Of a stretch of DNA of 64,000 bases, positions 12,720 to 25,900 are shown one piece after another. The stretch lies in the NCBI GenBank assembly GCA_021904315.1, contig CM038911.1:3655780-3719779 (forward strand), given 5' to 3'. Made by a program: the position numbers and the translations under genes. This DNA comes from Sphagnum magellanicum (taxonomy: Eukaryota > Streptophyta > Sphagnopsida > Sphagnales > Sphagnaceae). Position 1 is the stretch's first letter, and each line of letters begins with the position of its first letter. The notes under the pieces are model-generated. The model searched no databases. It worked only from the letters and a program-made list of their open reading frames with translations, and was not told the origin of the DNA.

Positions 12720-13580
12720 ATATCTCAAATTTTAAATAAAATAGAAGTGTAAGATGTGAAAAATATATAATTTATTTATGCATTAAACTTTTATCATAAA
12801 TTTAAATGAAAATTTATATAATATATCTATAAAAATAACTATATATATTTTACATGTGTAAAATTGAGTAGAAATTATAATTTCAGAAACTTAGTTAATA
12901 TTTTAATACTAATTTATATTAATCAAATTAAATTAAATTATTTAGATTGAATTATAACTCATATTTAATATGACTAATATAAAAACATTTAACATATGTA
13001 ATTTTTATGATCCATTAATAAATATTTTATATGGATAAATTACATGGAGTCATACATGTAAATTAAAAGTTATTAATAAAATTATGATATATTAGAAGCA
13101 AAATTGTAATATAAATTTTCAAACCAAATGAAGTTTTGAGATATGAAGGTTTTATTTTATTTATTCATGTGTTAGCCATAAAGGTCTTTTCATTTACAAA
13201 TCATGTGTTAGAATTTAATTTTTTCAAAGTATGGTCATTGAAATGTTATTCAATAAAAAAATTCAAATCATTTTCCTTTGAACTAAATTTACATTCTAAA
13301 AAATAAATTATATATTTATATACATTATTAAAGGAAGTTTATGAATAAATTTTCAAATTTTTTAGTTGGAAAAATTATCAATGAGATACAACTTATAATA
13401 TGTGAAGTTTTGTATAATGTTTAAATGAAGTATGGTTAAAATAGAATAAACATTAGATTATTTACACAACAAATGGGGTGGCTTTGTGGTAAAAAAGTTG
13501 AACTTCATCCTTGGGTTGCAAGGATCACACTTCACAAATGACATATGTTGTGATCAACATTGAAATATTGACTAAATAAT
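12720..13580 (+). repeat. AT-rich dispersed repeat, copy A, ending in a tRNA-like segment
   Basis: The block aligns by eye with 22165-22945. Shared landmarks in order are AAAATAGAAGT, TTTATCATAA, ATGGTCATT..AAT followed by ATTCAATAA, and a 3' tRNA-like part. The tRNA-like part (about 13475-13560) has an A-box-like GTGGCTTTGTGGTA and a weak B-box-like GGGTTGCAAGGATC. It may be a tRNA-derived SINE or an AT-rich element carrying one. Confidence 0.5.
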
Positions 13581-15210
13581 GAAATTAAAAATAATTGCAA
13601 TAAAAATACATCCTATTATTTATTTTACATATAATAAATATATAATAATAAATATTATAAATTTAAAGTATAATGTTTCCTAAATTTTAAGTCCAATTTA
13701 TAATAATAATAAATAATTAAACCATGATTAAACTATCACTAATGACTTCACATATGTCCTAAATGACTCATTCGTAATGACTTTAGAGCTATTAGTTATT
13801 TTTGTCCTTTATGACTAGAATACTAATCATAAATTAGCCATATGTCATATTAATGTTATGATGACAAAAGTTTCAAAAAACAATTGGAAAAGCTTCAAGA
13901 AAACACTAAGAATAATGGAAAAAGGAATTTCAATGGAACACCAAAACCCATATTCTATGGGTTGTTGCCAAAAGGAAGCACAAAGTTGAAAGGAAGTTTT
14001 GGAAGGAAAATTTGAATTTGAACTAACATACTACATATATTGTATATCATTTTAAGTATGTTAATGTATTATTTCACCTATATACATGAGATATATTTAA
14101 TATACTTCAAGTGTGCCTAAAATAGAATAGATGAAATTAACAATATATTTACATACCTAATATTTTTTAATATATTAAAGGTATAAGTATAAATGCTGAT
14201 ATATAATACGTATATTATACCTATGGTGTTTCAAGTATATGAATATTTAAGGTAAATTACATATCTAGTATATTAGACACTAGTACATCCAACATTATAT
14301 ATATGTCAAATAGATGAATTCAAAAACAATTTCCCCACCAAAACCACTACTAGAAAACATGTCCTCTTTCCACTACACAATTCCACCTAAATTGCAATGA
14401 GTGGATTGAACTTTGCCAAAACCATTATGCCTAAATTGAAACCATTAAGTTATGGTTGTTGGTGGACCACTTCCATTTATAATCCACCATAGTTCCACTT
14501 CGTTGTGGGGCATAGTGGATTTTTAGAAGCATGGATATTTGAAACCACTAAGTTATGACTATTGGTGGACCATTTCCATTTCAATTCCACCATAAATCCA
14601 CTTGATTATGGGTCATAGTGGATTTTTAATGGCATGGATTTTTTTAATAACTATTTATTGATTTAAGGTATTTTGAAAACTTTTTGTGGATGGTGATTCC
14701 ATGAGTTTGAGTGTAACTAGTCTGTGCGAATTTTTTTGCAACGAACCCAAATCCTTGTATATATGAGATAAACATAATCAGTATTTCCATAAACTTGTTC
14801 ATGGGGTATTTGACCCACAGGAAAAATTGCCCCAATGTACCTACTTGAATAAAGTTCACTCGAATTAAGTTATATGTTTCATACTATTAAAATAAAGCTC
14901 TAGCTTCATATGTCCAAAAAAGAAAAAACAAAAAAATGTTCTTAACTTGATGACCATTTTAAAGTGAAACAAAGGCAAAATGTAGCAAGCAAATAAACAT
15001 GCATTCATATCACAAAGTTGTTTTTTTTGAAAAGGTCTACCAATTGTAAGCCAATGAACATGTGTCACAATCTTCTATTATGCAAGATCCTTGTTCACAT
15101 GACAAAAATGAACTCTAATATCATCATATAAGTGAATTTAAAACCTTTGAAAATAATCAACCATTCTAACTTCAACCCAATTAAACATTTTCTTAATCAA
15201 TTTAACTTCA
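13581..15210. other. AT-rich intergenic DNA with a second isolated CACTA-type end
   Basis: No gene is recognised. CACTACTAGAAAACATGTCC at about 14345 is close to the TIR of the neighbouring CACTA element and is followed by the same TTCCACCTAAATT-like subterminal sequence. No right end with a matching target duplication was seen. Two segments sharing CCACTT....TGGGTCATAGTGGATTTTTA-like text (about 14450-14535 and 14545-14630) form a local duplication. Confidence 0.4.
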
Positions 15211-15213
15211 CAT

Positions 15214-16217
15214 CACTACTACAAAACTTGTCCCTAAACCACTATGCACTTCCACCCAAGTTAGGCCAAGTGGAAAGGAACTGATCCAAACCCCTAATCC
15301 ATGGTTGTTTAGTGAACCATTTCCACTTGAATGTGTACATAATGGATTAGGTATGAAATTCATGGAGAGTTTGATTAAGTGGTTCATGTTTGACATTTTG
15401 AAACGTTCACATCTTACATTAACTATAACTCTTACATTTAAAATAATTATCAAATTATATATCCTATAAGTATCCCTTATGGTTTTGGTCACAAATATTA
15501 ATAAACCACCCTATGAATATCCCTAAACATGTGATGGGTAAGAAAATTTAGAAAAAGTTTAAGAATTTCAATGTGAAATGGAATATCAATTGTAAAAAGT
15601 GATGAAAATCACAATGAGTTAAATTTTTAAATATGAAAAAAATACATATTAGAAAAATTTCAATGCATCTTATAATTAAATTATTCATTTTATGGTGGAC
15701 TATTTTTAATTTTAATTTTGATATTATTATGACATATTTTTTGAGTCCACATTTTTCATTTTGTGTGCGACAAACATAATGTCATCATTTCAAAAGTTCA
15801 CAAGGAGTTCATTTAAAAAAAAAAAAAATCATCCATAATTTTTAATAAGATTCTCCTAAAGTCTACTACAACATGGATAATGAAAAAATGGAATATTTTA
15901 ATGTTTGTTATGATTTTACATTTTAAGTTCATCTATAATCTAAAAAAATTACAATTATGACAATCCAAATAATGCACCTAATTGTGCCTTTACCCATTAT
16001 TAGTGGATTTCATAGTGGATTCATAGTGGATTTTTAGTGGATATTCTTGGATTTGAGTGGATGGAAATGGTGCATGGTGGAATCATAATGGACACCTTGC
16101 CATGGGTTTTAGATCACTCATGATTTTCATTGAGAATCCACATGGGTGGAATGGGGACTTTCCTAGTCAATGTTGGGTTGAATGTCAAATGGAATAGGGA
16201 CATGTTTTATAGTAGTG
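15214..16217. mobile_element. Non-autonomous CACTA (EnSpm-like) DNA transposon
   Basis: The left end begins CACTACTACAAAACTTGT and the right end, read in reverse complement, begins CACTACTATAAAACATGT; 23 of the first 27 bases match. The trinucleotide CAT flanks both ends (15211-15213 and 16218-16220), which is the 3-bp target duplication expected for this superfamily. Inside are subterminal GGATTTTTAGTGG-like repeats and no transposase frame, so it would depend on a helper element. It is about 1004 bp long. Strand is undetermined. Confidence 0.75.
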
Positions 16218-16689
16218 CATTTTCCACAAAAACCAAGCCTATAACATCGCAAATTTTTTCATGTTGTTCCCCCAAACACACCAAAAATCTATGTTACACA
16301 TGGGAACCCAACCATTAGTTCTTTCAAAACTCAGAACACTAACATGTATAAAATATAATACAAATGCCGTCAGTTAAAATGGAATCCACTAAAAATTCCA
16401 ACAATTGATTTTTTATTTATTGCCAATAGCCAAAGTCCATGTAAATTGTTCGACATGAAATTGTGCAACTTTAACCATCAATTCATAAACTAAAGATTGA
16501 CCATTAGTTGAAAATCCTTTTTTTAGGTACACCATGGAGGATTACAATACCTAGTTTTTCATGACACAAATTTGTTTAACATCATGTTCTTCCATATTTG
16601 TATGCAACTTGAACATGATGTGTTCTTGTTATGTAAATCACATCAACTTGGTATCAATTCCAACAAACCTAAAATGATACATCTATGAG

Positions 16690-17080
16690 TTACATTAATC
16701 ATCAAACATGCGCAAAGGTGAAACGAGTGGAAAACGGGTGAAAGATCAAAAATGGAAATACATGCATTTGGTGGAAGATGGGTGGATCACTCATTTGAAA
16801 AACAATGGAAAATAGTTAGTGAACAAAAAATGGGTGGGAAATATTGAAAGTGAAAGATGGGTAGAAGATGAGTGAAAATTGATGGGTGGAAGTTTAAATA
16901 TGGGTGAAATCTGATAGGTGGAAGTTTGCAAATGGGTGGAGAATAGTTGAAAGGTGAAAAATGGGTAGAAGATGGGTGAAAATTGATGGGTGGAAGTCTA
17001 CATATGGGTGAAAATTGATGAATGGAAGTTTAAAGATGGGTGGAAGATGCATGGGTGGAAAATAGATGGTTGGAATTCTC
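16690..17080 (+). repeat. Purine-rich minisatellite (GATGGGTGGAAG-type)
   Basis: Irregular units of about 35-45 bp based on AAATTGATGGGTGGAAGTTT and GAAAGATGGGTAGAAGATG repeat eight or more times. The plus strand is almost all purine, unlike its surroundings. There is no coding frame of interest. Confidence 0.6.
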
Positions 17081-18135
17081 TAACTTTGCAAAAATCGTAT
17101 AAAATGTGATCATTGAAGCATATCAATGGATATTTTCAATGATCTATCGGGGAACATGTGTAATATGGCCTTTTCAAGCATAAGAACAATGGCACATGCA
17201 TTGGATAACCTTAAAACAAAAACAAAGTTTAACCACACATCTTATTACACTTGTAAGTATAATACCTTTCACCCATGTCATCTTCATTTTGTGTAAATCT
17301 TGGATATTATGTTGGTCTAAACCACCACATTTTGAGCTTCATGTTTCTAAACATGCACACCATGTCTCACATTTTAGATACATGTTAACCAAGTTGTTCT
17401 CCACAAAATGAGACTTAAATCCCATCCATTTTCAAATATTCTACTCATGAACATCCACCTACTATCTTTAAGTGCAAAGGTCACATCACTAGAAAATGCA
17501 TTTGCAAAAGAAATTATTGATTTGGTTGCACACGTTTTTATTATAATGACCAATGTAGTTTCATGCCTTCTACCCTTGGCCAAAATATTTCAGCATAAGT
17601 TAACAACAAAACATCACCAACATAAGATCGTCAACTACAACACTATTTGTAACACAACAACAACAATATTAGTTGTAACATTAACACTAGTTGCAACACA
17701 ACATCATCAACACCACTAGTTAGATCAAGAACATCATTATTAAATATATAAAAACATAATACAATAGCAATAACACAAAAACAACAACAAAAATACAACA
17801 TACAAACAACACATGAAAAGTAATAGCACAAGAGCAATAACACTTGAGTATGTAGGAAAGGAACATCAACTAAAAACGTATGTTTTTTAAGGAGAGATTA
17901 GCTAATTCATTAGCAACGCCATCTTTAGCATCAACTTGTACATACATAAAGTTTTAGAGAAGGCATGGATAGGTGTACATGAAATGAACTTAGGGTTTTT
18001 TAATTCGATGGATGAAAGAGTAGATGAAATAGAGTATGCCACAATATTCGTTTTCAATTTGAATTTTCTTGACCATTTCTTAGACAATTTTTTGCCAGAC
18101 ACTATGGTGATGAAAATGGTGGATGTAAACTGTTA
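17081..18135. other. Intergenic, CAA-rich stretch, nothing else recognised
   Basis: A run of ACAACAACA-type simple sequence occupies about 17590-17815. The overlapping short frames on both strands at 17408-18136 are by-products of it or of AT-rich sequence and match no family. Confidence 0.4.
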
Positions 18136-18680
18136 AGTTTAGGTTTTAGATCATAAAATGAAAACAAAATGAAAAAGAATGAAGTACCATGTTTTGATTA
18201 GTTATTGTTTTTGCTATATATGAAAAGTTGAACCTTGATGTGCTTGATGGGGATGGATTAGATGGAACTCAAGTTGCATTAGGTTGTAAATTTGAAAGGT
18301 AAGAAACCAACAACAAATGTTTTTTTTATGTTTACCATGTTTAAGAAAATTTCAACTTGTGTGTAAATCAGAAGTCACAACTTTCTTACATAGTGGTTTA
18401 GGTTCTAGATCATATAGAAAAAAGAATAAAATGAGAAGGAATGAAGTAACATATTGATTAATATTGTTTTTGTATAAGAAAAATTGATTATTGATGTGCT
18501 TGATGGGGATAGATTAAATGGAATTCAAGTTGCATCAAGTTGCAAATTTGAGAGGTAAGAGATTAACAACAATTTTATTTTTTATGTGCATCATGTTCAA
18601 AAAAATTGTAACTCGTATGTAGATTCGAAGTCACAACTATCTTACATAGTGGTTTAGGTTTCAAATCATATAGAATAAAC
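18136..18680 (+). repeat. Tandem repeat, ~250-265-bp unit, two copies plus part of a third
   Basis: Unit starts are near 18137, 18403 and 18651, each with GTTTAGGTT followed by GATCATA-like text. The two full copies share CTTGATGTGCTTGATGGGGAT, CAAGTTGCAT and GAAGTCACAACT. Divergence is about 15-20 percent by eye. Confidence 0.7.
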
Positions 18681-21600
18681 AAAATCAAAAGCATTATTGT
18701 CATAGCATATTGACATGCCTTTGAAAAGACAAATTGATCAAATCAATAACATTGAAGTTTTCCTTTACACCCAATGTTTATGTAATTGATTTCAATGCAG
18801 TAGTTAAGGTTTCATATTTCATCTTTCACATAAGCAATTATTGTTTTTCCCCTAAAATTGAATTAGTCCAAAACATTTGTTAGAATTCAAACCAAGCCTA
18901 ATATCATGTAATTTTTGTAACTTCAAGTAAATTAATTGTGATATGTTGTGGTTGCCAATCAAGCCCCCAAAATTAGTAACCACAACAAAAATATCATAAG
19001 AATCATATCCTTTCAACATTCACAAATCAAAACTTTTAGGGGCAAAAATAAATTTTGTTAATTAGGATGGCAATACATATAATTTCTTAGATTTTTCCAC
19101 TAGTTGAAGTAAAATCCCTTCAAAATATATTTCTAAGGGAAGGGGAAAAAATTGGACACAAACACAAGCATTATAAATGCTTAAACCAAATACTTTCCAA
19201 AAACTACATCAGTAAATTGTTCTTGACCATTAAAAGTCTTAGATCTTTTAGAATTTCTTTTCCTATACATCATCCTTTTTAAAAGGATCTCTCATAGAAA
19301 AGTGTTTGATATTGAACTTTCTAAACATTCAACCTTTTTTTGGGTTGGTTGTCTTTTCACATTTCCTTTCGATTTATATTTTTCATTTCTTCCTCAAATG
19401 TATTTGCCATCAAAATGTTCTACATCCACATATTTTTTCAATATTATAATTCCATTGTTTTAGAATAGGAAATTAGTGAACTTTCGTTCATTTTGTTCTT
19501 GAAAATTTAATTTATAGTTATATATAGCAAAGGATACAACACATAATTCATGCACAATTTAAAGAACAAACACAAATAAAACTACATGTCCATTTCTTTG
19601 TTATCATTGACATTAAAAACTACCCAACATAAAAAATTCATGTTTTTGGTCTTTCATAGTATTTTTTTAACTTGTAGTTTTTGAACATTTGTTTTCATTT
19701 TTTCTTCTGGTTCATTTTTAGGATTAACGTTCATTTTTGTTTCTAGACTTGGCTATTCTTCTACATTTTTTCCCATATAGATTCATCATCAATATTTACT
19801 TCATTCATAAACATTTCACATTTCACATTTTCATTTTTCATTTTTGAAGGACTATTCCATTTTCATAAGAAAAAATCTCAAGGAAAATTTGAAAAAACTA
19901 ACATTTGTATGTGCCACCAAGATTAGTTTTCTTTAATAACTATATAGATCCTTTTTAATTAAAGGATAAAATCTTACCTCGTCATTGAGTTAGACTAGTA
20001 GGTTGACTTGGTAACTGAAAAATACTAGTAGTAGGTTCACCTATTACTTCCACTAAGTTAGGAAATGACTAGTTCTAACTAGTTTTTAAAAGGTGTTAGT
20101 TGGCAAGTTAGTTGCCATTACATGTAAGGATTTTGGATAAGATTTTGAGGAGAAGGTTACCTTGCAAGGATTTTGGATAAGATTTGTAGGATAACGGAGA
20201 AGGGGGAAGACCATTCCCTTTTTAGTTCTAGTTCCACATTTATGGATTTCACCTCTACAATGGAGGTGTGTGGTATTATTTTGTACTTGGTGTTTTGGAA
20301 AAATTAAGGAAGAAGTATGGTGTTTTGGGGATATTATAGAAAATGTTTTACATGTGTGTTTGTACATAAGTGTGAGATATTTAATAAGATGATAGGATTG
20401 GAAATATTAAGAAAAGGAGACAAAGAAATAGTTTGTCATATGATGTCTAGATTAGCAAGGAGGTACAATAATAGGAAAACTTAGAGGTACCTTTTGGCCC
20501 TTTTTTAAAACTTTGTTTGGTCCACTAATTTGTGTAAAAGCTCTTTGTGTTTTTTTTTATTGCTAGCATTTTTTGTATTAGGTGATAGTTTTGTTATAAG
20601 GTAGATTTACTTTTTGTAAACTACCATTGTCATTCTTTTCATTGATTCTTTTTTTCTTTTTTCAACTTGGAAAATGATGGTTGTTTCATTTCTTTCTAGG
20701 ACAATATTATTACATAGTAGCTGGTCATTCTCCTGCAAGGAAAAATTACACATGTAGACCATTGTTGGTATTCCCTTTTTAAATAGTTTTTCAATTTTTA
20801 GTTTTGAGTACTTGTATTTTGTTTATTTTTTCCTGCAACCTAGTAGTTATGAATACCATGGAGATAATTAATAGGCCCTTCATTGGGAACTATTTAAAAT
20901 CTTACGAAATCAATTACAAAAATATGAAGGTATTTATCACCATAAGGAATCTTATTGATTTCAACCTATGCATTTGCAACACGTGTCCAAATCAACCACT
21001 TTTGTGACTATAGATGTGACTATCCTTTGTGGCACTTGGTATAAATGACTTATAATTGCATAAATGACTATAAAGTAGTTTGTAGTGGCATATGCAACTT
21101 ATACTTGCGACTAATGTTGATTTGGATGAAAATGAAAATGAAAAATACATTTACATCATGCATTTTAGTGACATCCCCAAATAGATGAAAATGTGATTGC
21201 TTTTGTGACTTGGAAGGTGGTTCATAGGCCATTAGACACCACATGGCATCTTTTCAACTCAATACGTAACTATAGATTTTAGTTGCAAATGCACATGTAA
21301 TTAAATGTGAGGAAAAAAAAGTTGGCCAATGAAATTGTTGGAATTAATGGTCTAATTATTTTCCTTTAACTATTTTCAATGAATTAAACATTAAATGTGA
21401 AGTAAGGTTTGGTGGGTTTGTGAAAATTTTAAAGGCCCCATGGTAATTAATGGTAGGAATAGGTAATAGATAATATGTTTGTGGCTAAGTAATAGGTATT
21501 TTATCATGTTGATGTTTGATTTTTTTGAATTAATTACTTAACTATGTAAGCAATGTAATTTATTCATCAAATAGGCTAGTAATAGGAACAATTTATGAAT

Positions 21601-22164
21601 AATTTATAAACATACATAAATTACTATTATGAAAGAAATTAAACTATGTTTTTTCTGGACATTTATTTGCTTCAATTTAACAAGGTTTACGTGTTACTAG
21701 TTTTCAGAAGAATTTTGTTTTTTGCTTATTCTTATTTAGGTTTTATTTGTACACAATTAACGGAGGCCTCGAATACGTAAGTTACTATTTCTTCAATATC
21801 ATGTTTTATTTTTTATTTCCTTTTCTAAGTTATCAAATCCAGTGTTTTTTTATCCTAGTTGCTTGAAAAACAAAAGAAAAAATATAAGAACTTTTTTTTA
21901 TTTAAGTGGTTTTCGTTTTTTTTTCTCCCCTATTTTTCATTTTTGTCGGGGTAGTTCCCAATATTTGGCACTTTTATACAAATTGAGTATAACATCAAGT
22001 AATTTGTTCATAATAAAGTTACAACCTAACATTTTAAACTATATTATATTAACCTTTCGTATTTTGTTTATTTCATCAATATGCTATCAAGTACAAATAT
22101 ATATCATCCATCTAAATTACATTTTGTTGGTACAATTATGATCTAAATTATAAGCACAATTTAA
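18681..22164. other. AT-rich intergenic DNA, no gene recognised
   Basis: Only short frames occur. A small duplication sharing AAGGATTTTGGATAAGATTT lies at about 20126 and 20167. Nothing else stands out. Confidence 0.4.
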
Positions 22165-22945
22165 AAATATAATAAAAAAATAAAATAGAAGTTTGAAATG
22201 TGAAAAAAACATAATTTATTTTCATGTGAATTTTTTATCATAATTTTAAATAAAAATAAAAATATTATATGTGTAAACATGATAAAATTTATAGTTACAT
22301 AAAATAAATAAATGATGTTGCATCAATTAATAGTTAGAAATTAAAAGTGATTATCTAAATTAATATTTACATTAAAAATAATATGGCTAACATAAAAGCT
22401 TTTATTATATTTCTACTAAAATTTATTTGCACTCCATTTATAAATATTAAAAGTGAAAAAATTATATATCACACACTTAATTAAATTTTATTGGTAGAAT
22501 CATTATATATATATATAACATCAATTTTGGAATCAAATGAAAGTTATAACATTTTTATTATGTTATCCATTAGTAAATCATGTGATTAAATTATTTTTTC
22601 CATGGAATGGTCATTAAAATTGTATTCAATAACTAATTTCACATGTTTTGTTTTTCAAATTAATTTATATGTATAGGATGAAAAACATTTTTTTTTTTAC
22701 ATCATTGAAAAAAATTAATTTTTTCATTCGGACAAAATTTTAATAAGATATCAAAGTTTTCAAAGGATGTTTGTTTAAGGTTTTAAATGAAATATAATAA
22801 ATAGAATGCACATTATTTTTTTGGCACAACAAGTGGTGTGGTTTGGTGGTAAAAGAATTGGTCTCCATCCTTGGGGTTCAAAAATCAATTCACACCAATG
22901 ACACGGGTTTTGGTCAATGATGGGTTGTTGACCAAATATTTCCTA
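22165..22945 (+). repeat. AT-rich dispersed repeat, copy B, with the clearer tRNA-like 3' part
   Basis: This is the partner of 12720-13580. Its 3' part (about 22825-22910) contains GTGGTTTGGTGGTAAAAGAA and, about 30 bases on, GGGGTTCAAAAATCAATTC. These resemble pol III A and B boxes of tRNA-derived SINEs. No poly(A) tail or target duplication could be defined. Confidence 0.5.
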
Positions 22946-25900
22946 CCTACCTAACCAATTTAGGTTTTAGGTGCTTATTAAGTGAATTTAAGTAGGTACA
23001 ATAAGTGGTCTATCTAGCAACATAAACTTGTTTTTTGCACTTCACCTATGTAATGACATCATGTGTCAACATGGTACAAGTTGAATTTAATGAAATTAAC
23101 AATGATACAACTATATCTGAATATAAAAAATGTAAGATTTTAAAATCTAAGTATTACTATTGAATAAATAAATATTTAAATAAATACATTTAATGCAACT
23201 ACATTATTAGGTCATAAAATTAGTTGCAAAATGACAATGCTATATAAGTTGCTTTGGATGGATGTGAAGTTCATGTAAGTCACATCTTTATCATTATGTG
23301 ACTATCATTACAACTTGATGCTATGTATTATCTTTAACAACTAGAATTTTATATAACTTGTCGAAATCAATTAAACCTTATAGCAAGTCACATGTGATAA
23401 TTATGATTAAAATTTAATTGTAAATCTAATTTTTTATTTGAAAATTCTTTGTAATATATGAAAATAAATGAAAAAATAATTCATTTTTCCTTCCTTGGTT
23501 CATAATGCAAAAACTATGTGTAAATGTAGAATGTAATGCAAGTTTCATATGCGAGTGCCAAAAATTGTGTGTTATAAATCTTACACTTGATAATAGACAT
23601 AAACGTTCTTATTAATATCAAAACAAAAGACAAACTTATAAACAAACATTGCCATAGTACTTGGGTGGTTTTGACAATTTTATGCCAAATAATTAATTTA
23701 ATCCAGAATTTTGGTTCAATAGTTACCTTTTTAATTCTGAAAATTTCAACATATGTATATTATATATAATAAAATTCTATAATACTTTTAAGATATTTCA
23801 TTGTGTTAATGGTTAGATGGATGTAAAGTAATTGGTTTGGCCAAGCAAGTCCTCAGTTCAAAACTGATTGGCACCTTGAATGTGATTTTGAAAATTTCGA
23901 CAAAGTTGAAAATAGTTTAATTTATGCCAAAGTCACCCTAGTACTAAGACATACAACAAATGTACAAACAAAACACATACAAACTACAAACAACAATGAA
24001 AACAAATTCAACAAGCAAACACAACAACAAAACTTGCACATTAAAAGAAAGAAAAACAAAGAAAAAAACAATTATCAGAAAAACCAAAAAGGTCATGGAT
24101 GTTCCAACAACTCCAAGATTTCAACAATAATAAATGGTACAGAAGTATCAACAAAGGGAGTAGCAATAGCAAGGAATGATGATGTTGGAACAATGCAATA
24201 AGAATGATGGCATTGGAACAATGTGAAAACATTGGGAGTGACCGTGTTAGAACACCATCGCAATAACAAGGAGTTATGACATCAAAACAAGAACAATGGT
24301 GTTGGATCGCAATAACAAGGAATTATGACATCAAAACAAGAGCAATGGTGTTGGAGTAGAGCGATTGCAACAAAAGTGGCAACGACAAAGCAAAGTTGCG
24401 GCAATAAGGGATGAGGGTGCTAGAATAGAGTAGCACTGACAAGAAGTGATGGAGGGAAGGAAAGAAAACTTTAAACTAGTCTTGGCCAGCTTTTAGATTT
24501 TAGAAGAACTCTTCGGTCCAGTTCTAGATTTTTTTTTGAAACACATGACCCATTGGTTTCGAGTTTAATAAAACAATTAAAAACCTGTTGGTTTCAGGTT
24601 CAGTTGAAGTTTTATAGACCAGGCCAGTTCCCCAATTTGATAGTTCTAGGCTTTATAAGACCTATTGATTTCAGGTTTTAAGGTTTTAAAACCTAAACCT
24701 AAAACTCTATCTAGACCCTACCTAAAACCCTACATTTCTGACAATATAATAACAACTGATTTATAAAAAAATACAGTAACCCAATCATGAATTTTAAAAA
24801 AAAGTTCAAACAAAAAGGATTTAGCAAGCCCATTTTGATTTTTTCAGAATTTGGATATTCATGAGTAAGTACAAATGGAACACAAGTTGTTTATTAAAAT
24901 AAAATGATTCAAATGGTTGGGATTGTCATTGATTACCAAAGTGATTGAGAATTCAAATTTTTTAGAATTTTATTTAGCCTTATCCTTTTGACATACCTAG
25001 ACCATAGACCTAAGAACTGAACCCCACCAAGCATGGCTTAAGACCTATGAGGCCAGGTCAGTTCTAACACCATGTAGACTAGTCAATTTTGGGCCTTGGT
25101 TGGGTCCAAGTTCAGGTACACTTGTTGGTTCCAAGTCATGGAAGTGTCTAGATCCAGGGGTCCAAGTTAGACCCACTGACTCTAATTCTTAAACTTGGAT
25201 TTGGACCCAATTGGTAACACAATATTGGCCAGCATTGCTCCAAACCTCAAAACTCAAAGAGCAACGGAGGGAAGGAGAAAGACCTCAAATGCTATAGAGT
25301 ACCAATTGGGGCCCAAGCTCCCTACTAGGCTTGTTTCATTCTCATGGAGGTAATGCGTTTGCCAGAGAAAGGCGTTAAAATGTTGTTGAGAAATGCAACA
25401 AAAAAAAAGCCCCTTGAACACCCTAGCCACCATGGTTGGGGGTTTTAAGTAGCTATGGTATCCAAGGGCCATAAAACCTAGCCTACAAAACCTAAACATA
25501 GACTCTAGACTCTGCATAACACTGTAAAACCTAAAACGTTAGACAAGATTTTACATAACATCCTATAATCTAAAACCTTAAACTCGAACATAGCTATCTA
25601 GACCTCTATACTTGAGAACTAGACCAGGGTACCCTTGATTACTTTACTTGGGTATCACTTTTGAAGGGTAACAAATATTATTGGTTTTCAAGTCCTAATT
25701 CTCACGCATGTGAGAATTGGTGGGTTGGTTATGAATCTGGGTTCACTTTTGAGATACCCACCAGCTCTCATTGTAAGAACTAACCTGACACCCGGCCAAG
25801 TAATTGAAGGCTTTTCCTTTTGGGGATACTTAACCAACAGTGGTCAATATTAAATACCCTGGTTGAGTCCTAGTTTGAAGCCAACAATCAACCTAGTATT

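Noticed and set aside
13475-13560. Genuine tRNA gene
   Set aside because: The A- and B-box-like motifs are weak and no cloverleaf with an acceptor stem could be drawn; a tRNA-derived repeat is more likely.
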